Part shown: positions 55,667 to 64,000 of the stretch, in pieces
Numbering within the stretch: position 1 is the stretch's first letter
How the letters are laid out: each line of letters begins with the position of its first letter
From: a gamma proteobacterium HIMB55
Lineage (GTDB): Bacteria > Pseudomonadota > Gammaproteobacteria > Pseudomonadales > Halieaceae
Length of the DNA: 64,000 nucleotides
Assembly: GCA_000227505.4 (NCBI GenBank)
Contig: AGIF02000001.1
Span: 1,508,035-1,572,034, forward strand
Reading direction: 5' to 3'
Program-made: the position numbers and the translations under genes
Notes under the pieces: generated by a model
The model's database searches: none
What the model saw: the letters and a program-made list of their open reading frames with translations, nothing else
What the model was told of the DNA's origin: nothing

Positions 55667-57520
55667 CTACTCTGAGGCCTCGAGCTCTGCCACGGCAACA
55701 CCGCTAAGAGCACTCTTAATACTTCTATCCATACGACGCTCCGCGAAGGTCAGTGAGGCCTGTCCCAACACATCGGTACGATCGCGGACTGCCGCAATAT
55801 CGTCGCCTTCAATCACCGAGACAAGCTCGCCCGCGACCGACTCAAGCTCGGCACGCTCTTCATCGCTTAATAAATCACCATCCGCATCGAGAGCGCCCGC
55901 GAGGCCATGCAATAGCGCTTCAGCCTCCACTTTGGCTTCCCTCAACTGTCGCGCTTGCATATCCTCTGCCGCATTTTGCTGACTCGAGCGCAGCATGTGG
56001 GCAACCTCTTCATCCGACAGGCCGAACGAGGGCTTAACCACTAAACTCGTCTCGGTGCCTGTCGTCTCCTCGCGAGCAGACACCTCTAACAGACCATCTG
56101 CATCGACCTTGAAGGTAACGAGGATGCGCGCAGCGCCCGCAACCATCGGAGGAATTCCGCCGAGCTCGAAGCGGGCGAGGGATCGACAATCCTCTACGCG
56201 CTCGCGCTCGCCCTGGAGCACATGAACGACGAGGCCCGTTTGACCATCCTTGGCCGTTGTGAATTCCTGCGCCTTCGCAACGGGTAGCACCGAGTTTCGC
56301 GGAATGATTTTCTCGATAAGCCCACCGTAGGTTTCGAGTCCTAGTGACAGCGGGATGACGTCGAGTAACAGCGCTTCATCACCGTCGCCGTTACCCACCA
56401 AAACATCGGCCTGCATTGCAGCACCCAGCGCTACCACTTGATCAGGATCCAAAGTGCAGAGCGGCTCGCATCCGAAAAATTGCTCGACCTGAGCGGCGAT
56501 AATCGGCATTCGCGTCGAACCCCCTACGAGAACAACCTGCGCGACCTCGTTTACACCCGCATCTGACATAGCCTGGCGACAAGCTCCAAGGGTTCTATCA
56601 ACCAAAGCGTGGGTAATATCGTTGAACTGTTCCCTGCTCATTTTCAGGGAGCGGCACTCGCCACAGAATGAGGCCGGTGCAATCGAGACTTCATCGGATA
56701 GAGTCAGTGACTCTTTAATCTCACGGGCCAGTACTGAGAGTTCGCGACGCTCGGCATAATCCAAGCTATCCAGCGACCAAGACGTCGTTAGCCAGTCGAC
56801 GATACAGTCATCAAAATCATCACCACCTAGTGCGCTGTCACCACCCGTAGCGAGCACGCGGAGCAACCCGCGCTCCATGCGTAGTATGGAAATGTCGAAG
56901 GTGCCACCACCCAAGTCATAAACAGCAACAACGCTTGACTCTTCGATCGACTCATCAAGCCCATAAGCAACCGCCGCGGCCGTCGGCTCATTCAGCATTC
57001 GCAACACATTCAAGCCCGCAAGCTCAGCCGCCTGACGCGTCGCTTGACGCTGACTATCGTCAAAATACGCAGGGACGGTGATAACGACTCCGTCAGCCTG
57101 AGCCCCATCCGCTGCTGCTCTTTGCGCTAATGCTCGAAGGATCTCGGCTGACACCTCAACCGGTGTCTTTGCGCCACAGTCGGTGTCGAACGCGAGACGT
57201 TCAGAATCTACTAAGCCCAGTGTCTGAGCCTCAGTAAGGTCATCACGCGAACGCCCCATCAAACGCTTCGCTGACACAATCGTATTTTTTGGATCCGTGC
57301 TTGCAGTGGCTTTGGCCTCGTCGCCTACGGTTACCTGTTCTGAAAAATGCACGACAGAGGGGAGTAAGACGTTACCGCGATCATCAGGAATAACATCGAC
57401 CCCCGATATCGTTTTGACTGCGACCAGACTGTTAGTCGTACCGAGGTCGATACCAAGCCCGCGCTTGCGCTCTCGCTGGAGTGACTGACCGCTATCGGGT
57501 TCTGAAATTTGCAATAACAA
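55667..57520 (-). CDS. hscA: Fe-S biogenesis Hsp70 chaperone HscA (TTG start)
   Basis: The protein of 617 residues is the Hsp70 that releases clusters from IscU. GIDLGTTNSLVAV is the ATPase phosphate-1 motif, VYDLGGGTFDISIL and VVLVGGSTRMPII follow. The extreme N-terminus LLQISEPDSG matches E. coli HscA (ALLQISEPG), which shows that the start codon must be the TTG at 57518-57520; no ATG or GTG fits. It sits 12 bases behind hscB with only a weak ribosome site, so translation is probably coupled and tuned down. Confidence 0.96.
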   Translation of the reverse strand: MLLQISEPDSGQSLQRERKRGLGIDLGTTNSLVAVKTISGVDVIPDDRGNVLLPSVVHFSEQVTVGDEAKATASTDPKNTIVSAKRLMGRSRDDLTEAQTLGLVDSERLAFDTDCGAKTPVEVSAEILRALAQRAAADGAQADGVVITVPAYFDDSQRQATRQAAELAGLNVLRMLNEPTAAAVAYGLDESIEESSVVAVYDLGGGTFDISILRMERGLLRVLATGGDSALGGDDFDDCIVDWLTTSWSLDSLDYAERRELSVLAREIKESLTLSDEVSIAPASFCGECRSLKMSREQFNDITHALVDRTLGACRQAMSDAGVNEVAQVVLVGGSTRMPIIAAQVEQFFGCEPLCTLDPDQVVALGAAMQADVLVGNGDGDEALLLDVIPLSLGLETYGGLIEKIIPRNSVLPVAKAQEFTTAKDGQTGLVVHVLQGERERVEDCRSLARFELGGIPPMVAGAARILVTFKVDADGLLEVSAREETTGTETSLVVKPSFGLSDEEVAHMLRSSQQNAAEDMQARQLREAKVEAEALLHGLAGALDADGDLLSDEERAELESVAGELVSVIEGDDIAAVRDRTDVLGQASLTFAERRMDRSIKSALSGVAVAELEASE

Positions 57521-57532
57521 AGCGCTTATCCC

Positions 57533-58033
57533 CTATGATCGCGCACGCGCTAGCTCGTCGCTGAGCTTTTGCTGAAAGTGAAACTCCACCCAGGCCGCTG
57601 ACGCGGCTGCAATATCTCCAGCTCCGTAGTGCGCGGCAAATTTCGCTTGGGTACTAACGTATGCGTCCTCAATCTCAGATGTGAGGTCAGCTGCCTCGTC
57701 AGGGTTTAAATTGGTAAATTCCTGGACTTTCTCTCGCAACATCATTTGGTCGAATAAAAACTCGGGGGCCGCCGGTTGACGTTCTAGGGCCGGCAAGTCG
57801 ACGCCAGCGAGTTGCAGTAAGTGCCCTGCTCGGCTCACTGGCTGCTTGAGTACATTGAAAGCCTCGTTTATGTCAGCTGCGCGCTTTGCCGCCGCTCGCT
57901 GCTCAAATGCAGGGGCTGCAGCAAACCTGTCTGGGTGACAAATCGTCATAAGCTGCTCGTACCGCTCCTCGAGTATTGCAACATCAATACTGAATGCGGG
58001 ATCGAGATCAAATGACGAAAAATGATTGGCCAC
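57533..58033 (-). CDS. hscB: J-domain co-chaperone HscB
   Basis: The protein of 166 residues has an N-terminal J domain with HPD at residues 33-35 (TICHPDRF) and a C-terminal helical domain (EFLFDQMMLREKVQEF) that binds IscU. It brings IscU to HscA and stimulates its ATPase. It lies between iscA and hscA in the standard isc order. Confidence 0.95.
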   Translation of the reverse strand: MANHFSSFDLDPAFSIDVAILEERYEQLMTICHPDRFAAAPAFEQRAAAKRAADINEAFNVLKQPVSRAGHLLQLAGVDLPALERQPAAPEFLFDQMMLREKVQEFTNLNPDEAADLTSEIEDAYVSTQAKFAAHYGAGDIAAASAAWVEFHFQQKLSDELARARS

Positions 58034-58079
58034 GAGACCTCGCTTTGAAACCGTATATTCTCAGCGTTACGGGCGAGAG

Positions 58080-58403
58080 CTAAACAGTGAAACTCTCACC
58101 GCAGCCGCACTCACCAGCAACATTGGGATTCCTAAACTCGAGACCCTCATTGAGTCCCTCACGCGCAAAATCGACGATCGTACCGTCGAGATAAACCAGG
58201 CTCTTGGGGTCAACAAACACACGGACACCATCGGTTTCAAACACCGTGTCACTGGGGTCTTTGTCATCTACAAACTCGAGTACGTATGCAAGGCCGGAAC
58301 ATCCCGAGGTTTTTACCCCAATGCGGATGCCTTCGCCTCGTCCACGGGCAGCAAGCTGTTTGCCAACGTGCTCAGCGGCAGCGGCAGTGACACTGATGGC
58401 CAT
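58080..58403 (-). CDS. iscA: Iron-sulfur cluster assembly protein IscA
   Basis: The A-type carrier of 107 residues passes clusters to target enzymes. The three invariant cysteines are C35 (TSGCSG), C99 and C101 (GECGCGESF). The start shares one base with the iscU stop region, showing tight coupling. Confidence 0.97.
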   Translation of the reverse strand: MAISVTAAAAEHVGKQLAARGRGEGIRIGVKTSGCSGLAYVLEFVDDKDPSDTVFETDGVRVFVDPKSLVYLDGTIVDFAREGLNEGLEFRNPNVAGECGCGESFTV

Positions 58404-58786
58404 TATTCGCCTCGCTTGTCTCGGAAGTTCTTAACTGCAGCCTTGATCGCATCTTCAGCGAGCACTGAGCAATGAATCTTCACTGGAGGCAAAGCAAGCT
58501 CTTGCGCAATCTCGGTGTTCTTAATGGCCTCAGCCTCCTCTAGCTTCTTACCTTTCACCCACTCAGTCAGTAGTGAACTAGAGGCAATTGCTGAGCCGCA
58601 ACCGTATGTCTTGAACTTGGCGTCCTCGATGACACCTTCGTCGTTGACTTGGATCTGCAGACGCATAACGTCGCCACACGCAGGTGCACCCACCATACCC
58701 GTACCGACACTGTCGCTGTCCGCGTCGAGTTTCCCTACGTTGCGAGGGTTTTCGTAGTGATCAATTACTTTTTCGCTGTAAGCCAT
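58403..58786 (-). CDS. iscU: Iron-sulfur scaffold protein IscU
   Basis: The scaffold of 127 residues builds [2Fe-2S] clusters. Ligand cysteines are C37 (GAPACGD), C63 (YGCGSA) and C106 (IHCSVL), at the same positions as in E. coli. LPPVK at 99-103 is the HscA recognition motif. It follows iscS by 29 bases. Confidence 0.98.
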   Translation of the reverse strand: MAYSEKVIDHYENPRNVGKLDADSDSVGTGMVGAPACGDVMRLQIQVNDEGVIEDAKFKTYGCGSAIASSSLLTEWVKGKKLEEAEAIKNTEIAQELALPPVKIHCSVLAEDAIKAAVKNFRDKRGE

Positions 58787-58815
58787 AACCTACTCCTGTA
58801 AGCGCGAACCGCTAA

Positions 58816-60048
58816 TTAGTGCGCTGCCCATTCAATGGTGTCGAGATCAATGCCGTCTTGATACATATCCCAAAGCGGCGAGAGCTCACGTAATTTGTCG
58901 ACGGCGTGACGCACGCTCTGTGCCGCCTGGTCAACATCGTCTTCTGTCGTAAACCGTCCAAAACTAAAACGTAAAGAACTGTGCGCAAGCTCATCATTAA
59001 GCCCAAGTGCTCTCAGCACATAGGAGGGCTCAAGGCTTGCCGAGGTACAGGCCGAACCACTCGATATCGCGAGATCCTTGAGTGACATGAGCAGTGATTC
59101 ACCCTCTACAAATGCAAAGCTCACATTGAGGGCTCCGGGCAAACGATGATCACGCGAGCCATTCATGTGCACCTCAGGGATGTCGTTAATAGCATCCCAA
59201 AACCGCTGACGTAGTGCCTTCAGACGGTCGCCTTCTGCCTGCATTTCCGCATTGGCGATACGCGCCGCCTCGCCAAGGCCAACGATTTGGTGTGTAGCAA
59301 GCGTACCCGAACGCATACCGCGCTCATGGCCGCCACCGTGCATCTGCGCCTCAATCCGTACACGCGGCTTACGACGCACGTACAATGCACCAATGCCTTT
59401 GGGACCGTACATTTTGTGGGCCGAGATCGAGAGCAGATCGACTTTCATCGTCTCCATATCGAGTGGCAACTTACCCGTGCTCTGAGCAGCATCGACGTGA
59501 TAAATCACACCACGCTCGCGGCATATCTCACCAATTCCCGCAATATCGTTAACCACACCGATCTCGTTATTGGCGTGCATGACGCTTACAACCGAGGTGT
59601 CTTCGCGCATCGCTGCTGCAATCATTTCGGGCGTGGTTAGGCCATCTTCATTTGGCTCCAAGTAAGTAACATCGAAGCCCTCACGCTCGAGCTGACGGCA
59701 CGTATCCAGCACGGCCTTGTGCTCAATCTTAGAAGTAATGATGTGCTTACCCTTGCGCTGGTAGAAATGCGCGGCACCTTTGATCGCAAGGTTGTCAGAT
59801 TCAGTAGCGCCTGAGGTCCAAACAATTTCACGCGGATCAGCATTGATCAGTTCTGCAACCTGACAGCGCGCATTTTCAATCGCTTCTTCTGCCTTCCAGC
59901 CATATTGATGCGAGCGAGACGCGGGGTTTCCAAAAACGCCATCCATCGACAGGCACTGCGTCATAGCCTCGACAACGCGCGGATCCACAGGCGTGGTTGA
60001 CAGGTAGTCTAGGTAAATGGGCACGTTAATCGTTTCGGCCTTTCCCAT
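58816..60048 (-). CDS. iscS: Cysteine desulfurase IscS
   Basis: The PLP enzyme of 410 residues supplies sulfur for clusters and tRNA thiolation. The PLP-binding Lys is K212 in [10 protein letters not shown], and the catalytic Cys is C334 in [15 protein letters not shown], the mobile loop of group I desulfurases. [14 protein letters not shown] opens the fold. It lies 27 bases after iscR. Confidence 0.98.
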   Translation of the reverse strand: MGKAETINVPIYLDYLSTTPVDPRVVEAMTQCLSMDGVFGNPASRSHQYGWKAEEAIENARCQVAELINADPREIVWTSGATESDNLAIKGAAHFYQRKGKHIITSKIEHKAVLDTCRQLEREGFDVTYLEPNEDGLTTPEMIAAAMREDTSVVSVMHANNEIGVVNDIAGIGEICRERGVIYHVDAAQSTGKLPLDMETMKVDLLSISAHKMYGPKGIGALYVRRKPRVRIEAQMHGGGHERGMRSGTLATHQIVGLGEAARIANAEMQAEGDRLKALRQRFWDAINDIPEVHMNGSRDHRLPGALNVSFAFVEGESLLMSLKDLAISSGSACTSASLEPSYVLRALGLNDELAHSSLRFSFGRFTTEDDVDQAAQSVRHAVDKLRELSPLWDMYQDGIDLDTIEWAAH

Positions 60049-60075
60049 AACACTTTTTTCCTCAGACTCTAAGGT

Positions 60076-60543
60076 CTATTGATCTCTAATGGTCAATGGC
60101 TGCGCATCAACGATGCCTGCCATGTAACTACTTGTTCTAAATCCACCTCGCTTTACGAGGTCTTCCAAACTGATACCACTCAAAAATCCGTGTATCTGAT
60201 CAGACAGGTCTTGCCATAGGTGATGGGTCAGACACACCTCACCGTGGTTGCAATCCCCTCTGCCTTGGCAGTTGGTCGCATCAATCGACTCGTCAACTGC
60301 ATCAATAATTTGAGCGACGAAAATCGTCTCGAAACCCCTGGCCAGCTGATAACCACCACCAGGACCCCTGATACTGCGGACCAAATCTTCCCTACGTAAC
60401 TTTGAAAACAATTGCTCGAGATATGACAGCGAAATTTCCTGCCGCTGAGAGATATCGGCAAGTGTGATGGGCTGCCTGTCTCCATGGATGGCGAGATCAA
60501 GCATAGCTGTCACCGCATAGCGGCCCCGAGTGGTCAGTTTCAT
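60076..60543 (-). CDS. iscR: Fe-S sensing transcription factor IscR
   Basis: The Rrf2-family regulator of 155 residues starts [18 protein letters not shown], with a winged helix for DNA binding. C92, C98, C104 and H107 ([18 protein letters not shown]) match the [2Fe-2S] ligands of E. coli IscR. The cluster-loaded form should repress its own operon; a type 1 site lies 26 bases upstream of the start codon. Confidence 0.98.
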   Translation of the reverse strand: MKLTTRGRYAVTAMLDLAIHGDRQPITLADISQRQEISLSYLEQLFSKLRREDLVRSIRGPGGGYQLARGFETIFVAQIIDAVDESIDATNCQGRGDCNHGEVCLTHHLWQDLSDQIHGFLSGISLEDLVKRGGFRTSSYMAGIVDAQPLTIRDQ

Positions 60544-60568
60544 TCGTTTCGCATGACGCTCTTACGTA

Positions 60569-60593
60569 ATACCCGACTAGTTTAGTCAAGAAT
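60569..60593 (-). promoter_or_regulatory. iscR: Type 1 IscR operator in front of iscR
   Basis: The 25-base element centred on GACT-AAACT-AGTC (minus strand) fits the E. coli type 1 IscR consensus at all but two positions. It overlaps TTGACT, a possible -35 box. This predicts negative autoregulation by cluster-loaded IscR. Confidence 0.8.
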
Positions 60594-60617
60594 TATCCGC
60601 GCTACCAGCAGAACTGC

Positions 60618-61361
60618 TTATTTCGTGCGATTTTCCCGAATTACCCGTCGTGTCTCCTTCAAAATACCGCGCAGTATTTGGACTTCCATGTCGTCGAGAC
60701 GCACCCGGCTGTATAGCCGACGAAGTCGTGTCATTAACTGTCGCGGTGCCGATGGATTAAGAAACTCAAGCTCGACCAGGGTCTCTTCAAGATGCTCGTA
60801 GAAATATTCCATATCCTTTGAGGTCGCGAAGGGATTTTCCCAATGCGAATCCTCCTCGGGCGGCAGCGTCCCCTCGAGCTCGGCCATACGAATCTCGTAA
60901 CAGACGATTTGAACCGCCATAGACAGATTCAAAGACTCGTAGTCCGGGTGCGTTGGTATGTGGCAATGAAGATTGCATCGACGCAATTCTTCATTATTCA
61001 AACCGCTGTCCTCGCGCCCAAACAGAATCGATACCTTCTCGCTTTCGGCGTGCTCAACAATTCGATTCGCCGTCAATCGAGCGTCTTGCACTGGCCAAGG
61101 GATCCGTCGTTCACGCGCACTGGTACCCACGACAAACTGGCTGTCGCCTATCGCATCATCCAACGAAGAGACAACACGAGCACTCTGAATAATGTCTAGC
61201 GCGGACGCTGCACGCCACTCAGCCTCAGGATCGGGAAACTTGCGGGGATCCACCAAAACAAGATGGCGAAGACCCATATTTTTCATCGCTCGGGCGACGG
61301 CGCCGATGTTGCCAGGGTGCGAAGGGTTCACCAATACGACTTGGATGTTGTCAGAATTCAT
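60618..61361 (-). CDS. trmJ: tRNA (cytidine/uridine-32-2'-O)-methyltransferase TrmJ
   Basis: The protein of 247 residues is a SPOUT methyltransferase. VVLVNPSHPGNIGAVARAMK opens the domain, ILFGREDSGLNNEEL and PDYESLNLSMAVQI form the knotted SAM site. It methylates position 32 of the tRNA anticodon loop. The ATG at 61361 is chosen because NIQVVLVNPSHPGNIG must stand at the N-terminus. It is divergent from suhB, 98 bases away, and lies upstream of iscR on the same strand as in other gammaproteobacteria. Confidence 0.95.
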   Translation of the reverse strand: MNSDNIQVVLVNPSHPGNIGAVARAMKNMGLRHLVLVDPRKFPDPEAEWRAASALDIIQSARVVSSLDDAIGDSQFVVGTSARERRIPWPVQDARLTANRIVEHAESEKVSILFGREDSGLNNEELRRCNLHCHIPTHPDYESLNLSMAVQIVCYEIRMAELEGTLPPEEDSHWENPFATSKDMEYFYEHLEETLVELEFLNPSAPRQLMTRLRRLYSRVRLDDMEVQILRGILKETRRVIRENRTK

Positions 61362-61459
61362 AGAAGTGCCTGTAATAATGCGCGGCGAGTGTACCAAAAC
61401 CTGACGGCAACGCGCGCTTCTTGCTATGATCGCGCCCCCACGAACGCCCGGACACAATC

Positions 61460-62245
61460 ATGGAACCAATGGTCAACATCGCGCTCCGCGCAGCAAGAAA
61501 AGCAGGCAACCTGATTGTTCGGGCGTCTGATGACCTCAGCCGTTTGCGTTTCGAGGCAAAAGGCAAAGCTGACTTTGTCACCGAGGTCGACCTGGCCGCC
61601 GAACGCGAGCTGATCTACAACCTCCAGACTACCTACCCAGACCACGCTTTCATCTGCGAAGAGAGTGGACGGACAGGGCCTGATGATGCCGAACACGTCT
61701 GGGTTATCGATCCGCTCGATGGCACCAGTAACTTCATGCGAGGCATTCCTCATTACGCCATCAGCATGGCGTGTATCAAAGGCGGAAAGCTCGAGCACGC
61801 AGTGATTGTTGATCCAGTCAAACAAGAAGAGTTCACGGCGTCGCGAGGCAGAGGTGCTCAACTCAACGGCAGACGCATTCGCGTCTCTGATCGAAGCGAT
61901 ATGCGTGAGTGTCTTTTTGGCACAGGTGCGCCGTGGTTGGGCAACTGCGACGACCGTATGGATTGGTATGTTCAAGGCTTGGCCAAGGTTGCAGGAAGCT
62001 CAATGGGAATCCGACGCGCCGGTGCCGCAGCACTGGATCTGGCTTATGTGGCTGCTGGTCGACTCGACGGTTTCTGGGAAGCGGGCCTCAAACCCTGGGA
62101 TATTGCTGCGGGCACCCTACTGATTCGCGAGTCAGGTGGTTTGGTCACAAATTTCCAAGGAAGCGATGATGTTCTTGGGGGCAAGGGCGATATCGTTTGC
62201 GCCAATCCCAAGCTACTGAAGCAACTTGCAGCGGCAATTCGCTAA
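61460..62245 (+). CDS. suhB: Inositol-1-monophosphatase SuhB
   Basis: The protein of 261 residues is a magnesium-dependent phosphatase. Metal-binding motifs are EESG near 67, DPLDGT at 84-89 and WDIAAG near 213. SuhB also joins the NusA-containing rRNA antitermination complex in E. coli, which probably explains its conserved place. It is convergent with secF. Confidence 0.96.
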   Translation: MEPMVNIALRAARKAGNLIVRASDDLSRLRFEAKGKADFVTEVDLAAERELIYNLQTTYPDHAFICEESGRTGPDDAEHVWVIDPLDGTSNFMRGIPHYAISMACIKGGKLEHAVIVDPVKQEEFTASRGRGAQLNGRRIRVSDRSDMRECLFGTGAPWLGNCDDRMDWYVQGLAKVAGSSMGIRRAGAAALDLAYVAAGRLDGFWEAGLKPWDIAAGTLLIRESGGLVTNFQGSDDVLGGKGDIVCANPKLLKQLAAAIR

Positions 62246-62464
62246 ACCAAACACTCGCGATTCAGTGAACTAAGCGTTGGCTGTTTGCTGAATCACAGTC
62301 GGTAAGGCCCGCCTCGCGCTCCGAGTAGCTCAAAATTGGCTCTAAGCGCATGACACGCTGCCCTCATAAAGGGACAGACTACATAAAGCAGCTCACGCGG
62401 GGATCTTCTCGCTCGGCACTCTTTTTATCTGCTCTGAGCTCTCGTGACGCTCTCTCGTGACAAG

Positions 62465-63379
62465 TTATGGCGCAATCGCGTCCTGATCCTCGCCCTCTTT
62501 TACAGGGATAGCGACGTCTTCCTTCGTCACACCCAAGGCAAGTAAGGAAGTTGATGCCACGTAGATAGACGAATAGGTGCCGATCGTTACACCAACCAGC
62601 AGTGCAATCGCAAAGCCAAAGATCATATCGCCGCCCAACAGTGCCAACGAGGTCAGCACCAGCAAGGTGGTCAAAGATGTCACTAAGGTTCGTCCGAGCG
62701 TTTCATTGAGCGACACATCGATGACACCCATAGGATCCATCTTTCGAATCTTGCGCAGATTTTCTCGAATACGGTCCGACACAACGATGGTGTCGTTTAG
62801 CGAATAGCCGATGACCGCAAGGATTGCAGCGAGTACGGAGAGATCGAACTCCAATCGTGTAATCGAGAAGAACCCCAGAATAACGAGCACGTCATGCGCC
62901 AAGGCAATCACCGCGCCCATGGCAAACTTAATTTGGAAACGGAAACCGACGTAGATGAGAACCAATCCTAGCGCCAGCAGCATTGCGAGACCGCCCTGCT
63001 CCCTGAGCTCATCACCCACTTGTGGGCCGACGAACTCCATCCGCTGTAGCGTGATGTCTTGAGGGGTTGCTTGTCGTAGCACATCGACCATTCGAGCACC
63101 TTCAGCGTCTGAGTAGCTAATAGGTAATCGAACCAACACGTCGCGATCTGTGCCAAAACTAACAACCATGGCACCTTCGAAACCACTGCTCGCCAACTCG
63201 GTGCGAATGTCACCCAAGTCCGCACTTTGCTCATAATTGAGCTCTATCAGCGTGCCGCCTGTGAAGTCCAAGCCCCAATTGAGCTGCTGCGTTGCTAAAG
63301 AAACAACGGTGGCCAGCAGCAAAATGCCGGAGATAGCTGCCGCAACGAAGCGGCCGCGCATAAAGGCAATCGATGTCAT
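62465..63379 (-). CDS. secF: Protein translocase subunit SecF
   Basis: The protein of 304 residues has six membrane helices and a large periplasmic loop after the first. [14 protein letters not shown] marks the loop start, and the later block [20 protein letters not shown] is the conserved cytoplasmic D4-type motif. With SecD it uses the proton gradient to help late export steps. The start overlaps the secD stop by four bases. Confidence 0.96.
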   Translation of the reverse strand: MTSIAFMRGRFVAAAISGILLLATVVSLATQQLNWGLDFTGGTLIELNYEQSADLGDIRTELASSGFEGAMVVSFGTDRDVLVRLPISYSDAEGARMVDVLRQATPQDITLQRMEFVGPQVGDELREQGGLAMLLALGLVLIYVGFRFQIKFAMGAVIALAHDVLVILGFFSITRLEFDLSVLAAILAVIGYSLNDTIVVSDRIRENLRKIRKMDPMGVIDVSLNETLGRTLVTSLTTLLVLTSLALLGGDMIFGFAIALLVGVTIGTYSSIYVASTSLLALGVTKEDVAIPVKEGEDQDAIAP

Positions 63380-64000
63380 GCGGAGGCTCCCCCTGCGTTT
63401 GCATTCGACTTCATCGCAACGCGACCAATGCTCAAGGACTGAACCCGTCTTCCCCCATACACAAGGTTAACCAGTGCCCGCGTGCCCATGATCGCTGTAA
63501 ACATCGAGGTGATGATTCCCACCGAGAGCGTCACCGCAAAGCCCTTGATGGGACCAGTGCCTACTGCATACAAGATAACCGCCACAATCAATGTCGTGAT
63601 ATTGGCGTCCAGAATCGTCGTAACCGCGCGCTCAAAGCCACTGTGGATAGCGAGCTGGTTGGAAGTACCTGCTGCCAACTCTTCACGGATTCGTGCAAAG
63701 ATCAGCACATTGGCATCTACCGCCATACCGACAGTGAGCACGATACCTGCAATACCAGGAAGCGTTAGCGTCGCGCCCAATAGTGACATGACGGCAACAA
63801 GCAGCACCAAGTTTGCAGTCAAAGCGACGACGGCAATCACACCAAAGACTCGGTAGTACACCATCATGAACAACACCACGAGTGCGAGACCTAACTGCAG
63901 TGATTTCATACCAAGTTCGATGTTTTCAGCACCTAGTGACGGACCAACCGTACGCTCTTCAACAAAGCTTATCGGTGCAGCAAGCGCACCGGCGCGGAGC
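63376..64000 (-). CDS. secD: Protein translocase subunit SecD, C-terminal part only
   Basis: The frame is open to the right window edge, giving the last 207 or so residues of SecD. It starts in [23 protein letters not shown], the end of the periplasmic domain, and continues with the membrane domain, [18 protein letters not shown] (with the functionally important Asp) and [12 protein letters not shown]. The N-terminal two thirds lie outside the window. Confidence 0.96.
   Translation of the reverse strand, partial: LRAGALAAPISFVEERTVGPSLGAENIELGMKSLQLGLALVVLFMMVYYRVFGVIAVVALTANLVLLVAVMSLLGATLTLPGIAGIVLTVGMAVDANVLIFARIREELAAGTSNQLAIHSGFERAVTTILDANITTLIVAVILYAVGTGPIKGFAVTLSVGIITSMFTAIMGTRALVNLVYGGRRVQSLSIGRVAMKSNANAGGASA

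Overview
The window looks like a chromosomal segment from a free-living, aerobic, probably marine gammaproteobacterium. The inference rests on the gene order secD-secF, suhB, trmJ, iscRSUA-hscBA-fdx, ndk, rlmN, pilF, ispG, hisS, yfgM, bamB, der, on GC content in the low fifties, and on protein character (MlaA, HrpA, MnmC, BamB and long-form isocitrate lyase of gammaproteobacterial type). A relative of the OM60/NOR5 (Halieaceae) group would fit, but nothing in the window proves the genus. I see no insertion sequence, prophage, CRISPR array or rRNA operon.

Left part (1-13 kb): the 5' part of a LacZ-type beta-galactosidase runs off the left edge, preceded by a small exported protein. Next come two convergent thiol-redox genes (1129-2337 on + and 2471-3244 on -). 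Each appears broken by one in-frame TGA, and in both cases the TGA falls exactly where a redoxin's first active-site Cys should be (W-U-P-P-C and W-U-P-Y-C). Each TGA is followed by a short hairpin at a distance usual for a bacterial SECIS element. I read both as selenoproteins. After these are a sodium/solute symporter, an M17 aminopeptidase, a 420-base non-coding stretch with a 6S-like rod fold, folE2, ubiX, a DUF3604 protein, tRNA-Ala(GGC), a DUF4345 protein and gltX.

Middle (13-40 kb): a four-gene oligopeptide ABC transporter operon with both ATPases fused, a Tat-exported PhoD phosphatase, dusA, mlaA, hrpA, fadD divergent from a MaoC-type hydratase, mnmC translationally coupled to a propeller-type glutaminyl cyclase, a PreP-like M16C protease, a compact three-gene cassette (C39 peptidase, two-helix membrane protein, small exported peptide), a fatty-acid desaturase, an SLC13/RCK transporter, a VOC protein and a DUF501 protein.

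Right part (40-64 kb): a cobalamin riboswitch precedes btuB, cobO and an unknown membrane protein. An HxlR regulator overlaps a class II aldolase gene. Isocitrate lyase follows with a clear terminator. The housekeeping cluster then runs from der up to the secD fragment at the right edge. It holds a complete ISC iron-sulfur operon with a textbook type 1 IscR site in front of iscR. The usual iscX and rodZ genes are missing from their expected places.

Most genes are ordinary. The points most worth a second look are the adjacent selenoprotein pair (one of them a redoxin fused to a DsbD-N-like domain), the C39/small-peptide cassette, the rod-shaped RNA candidate before folE2, and the unknown membrane protein under B12 riboswitch control.
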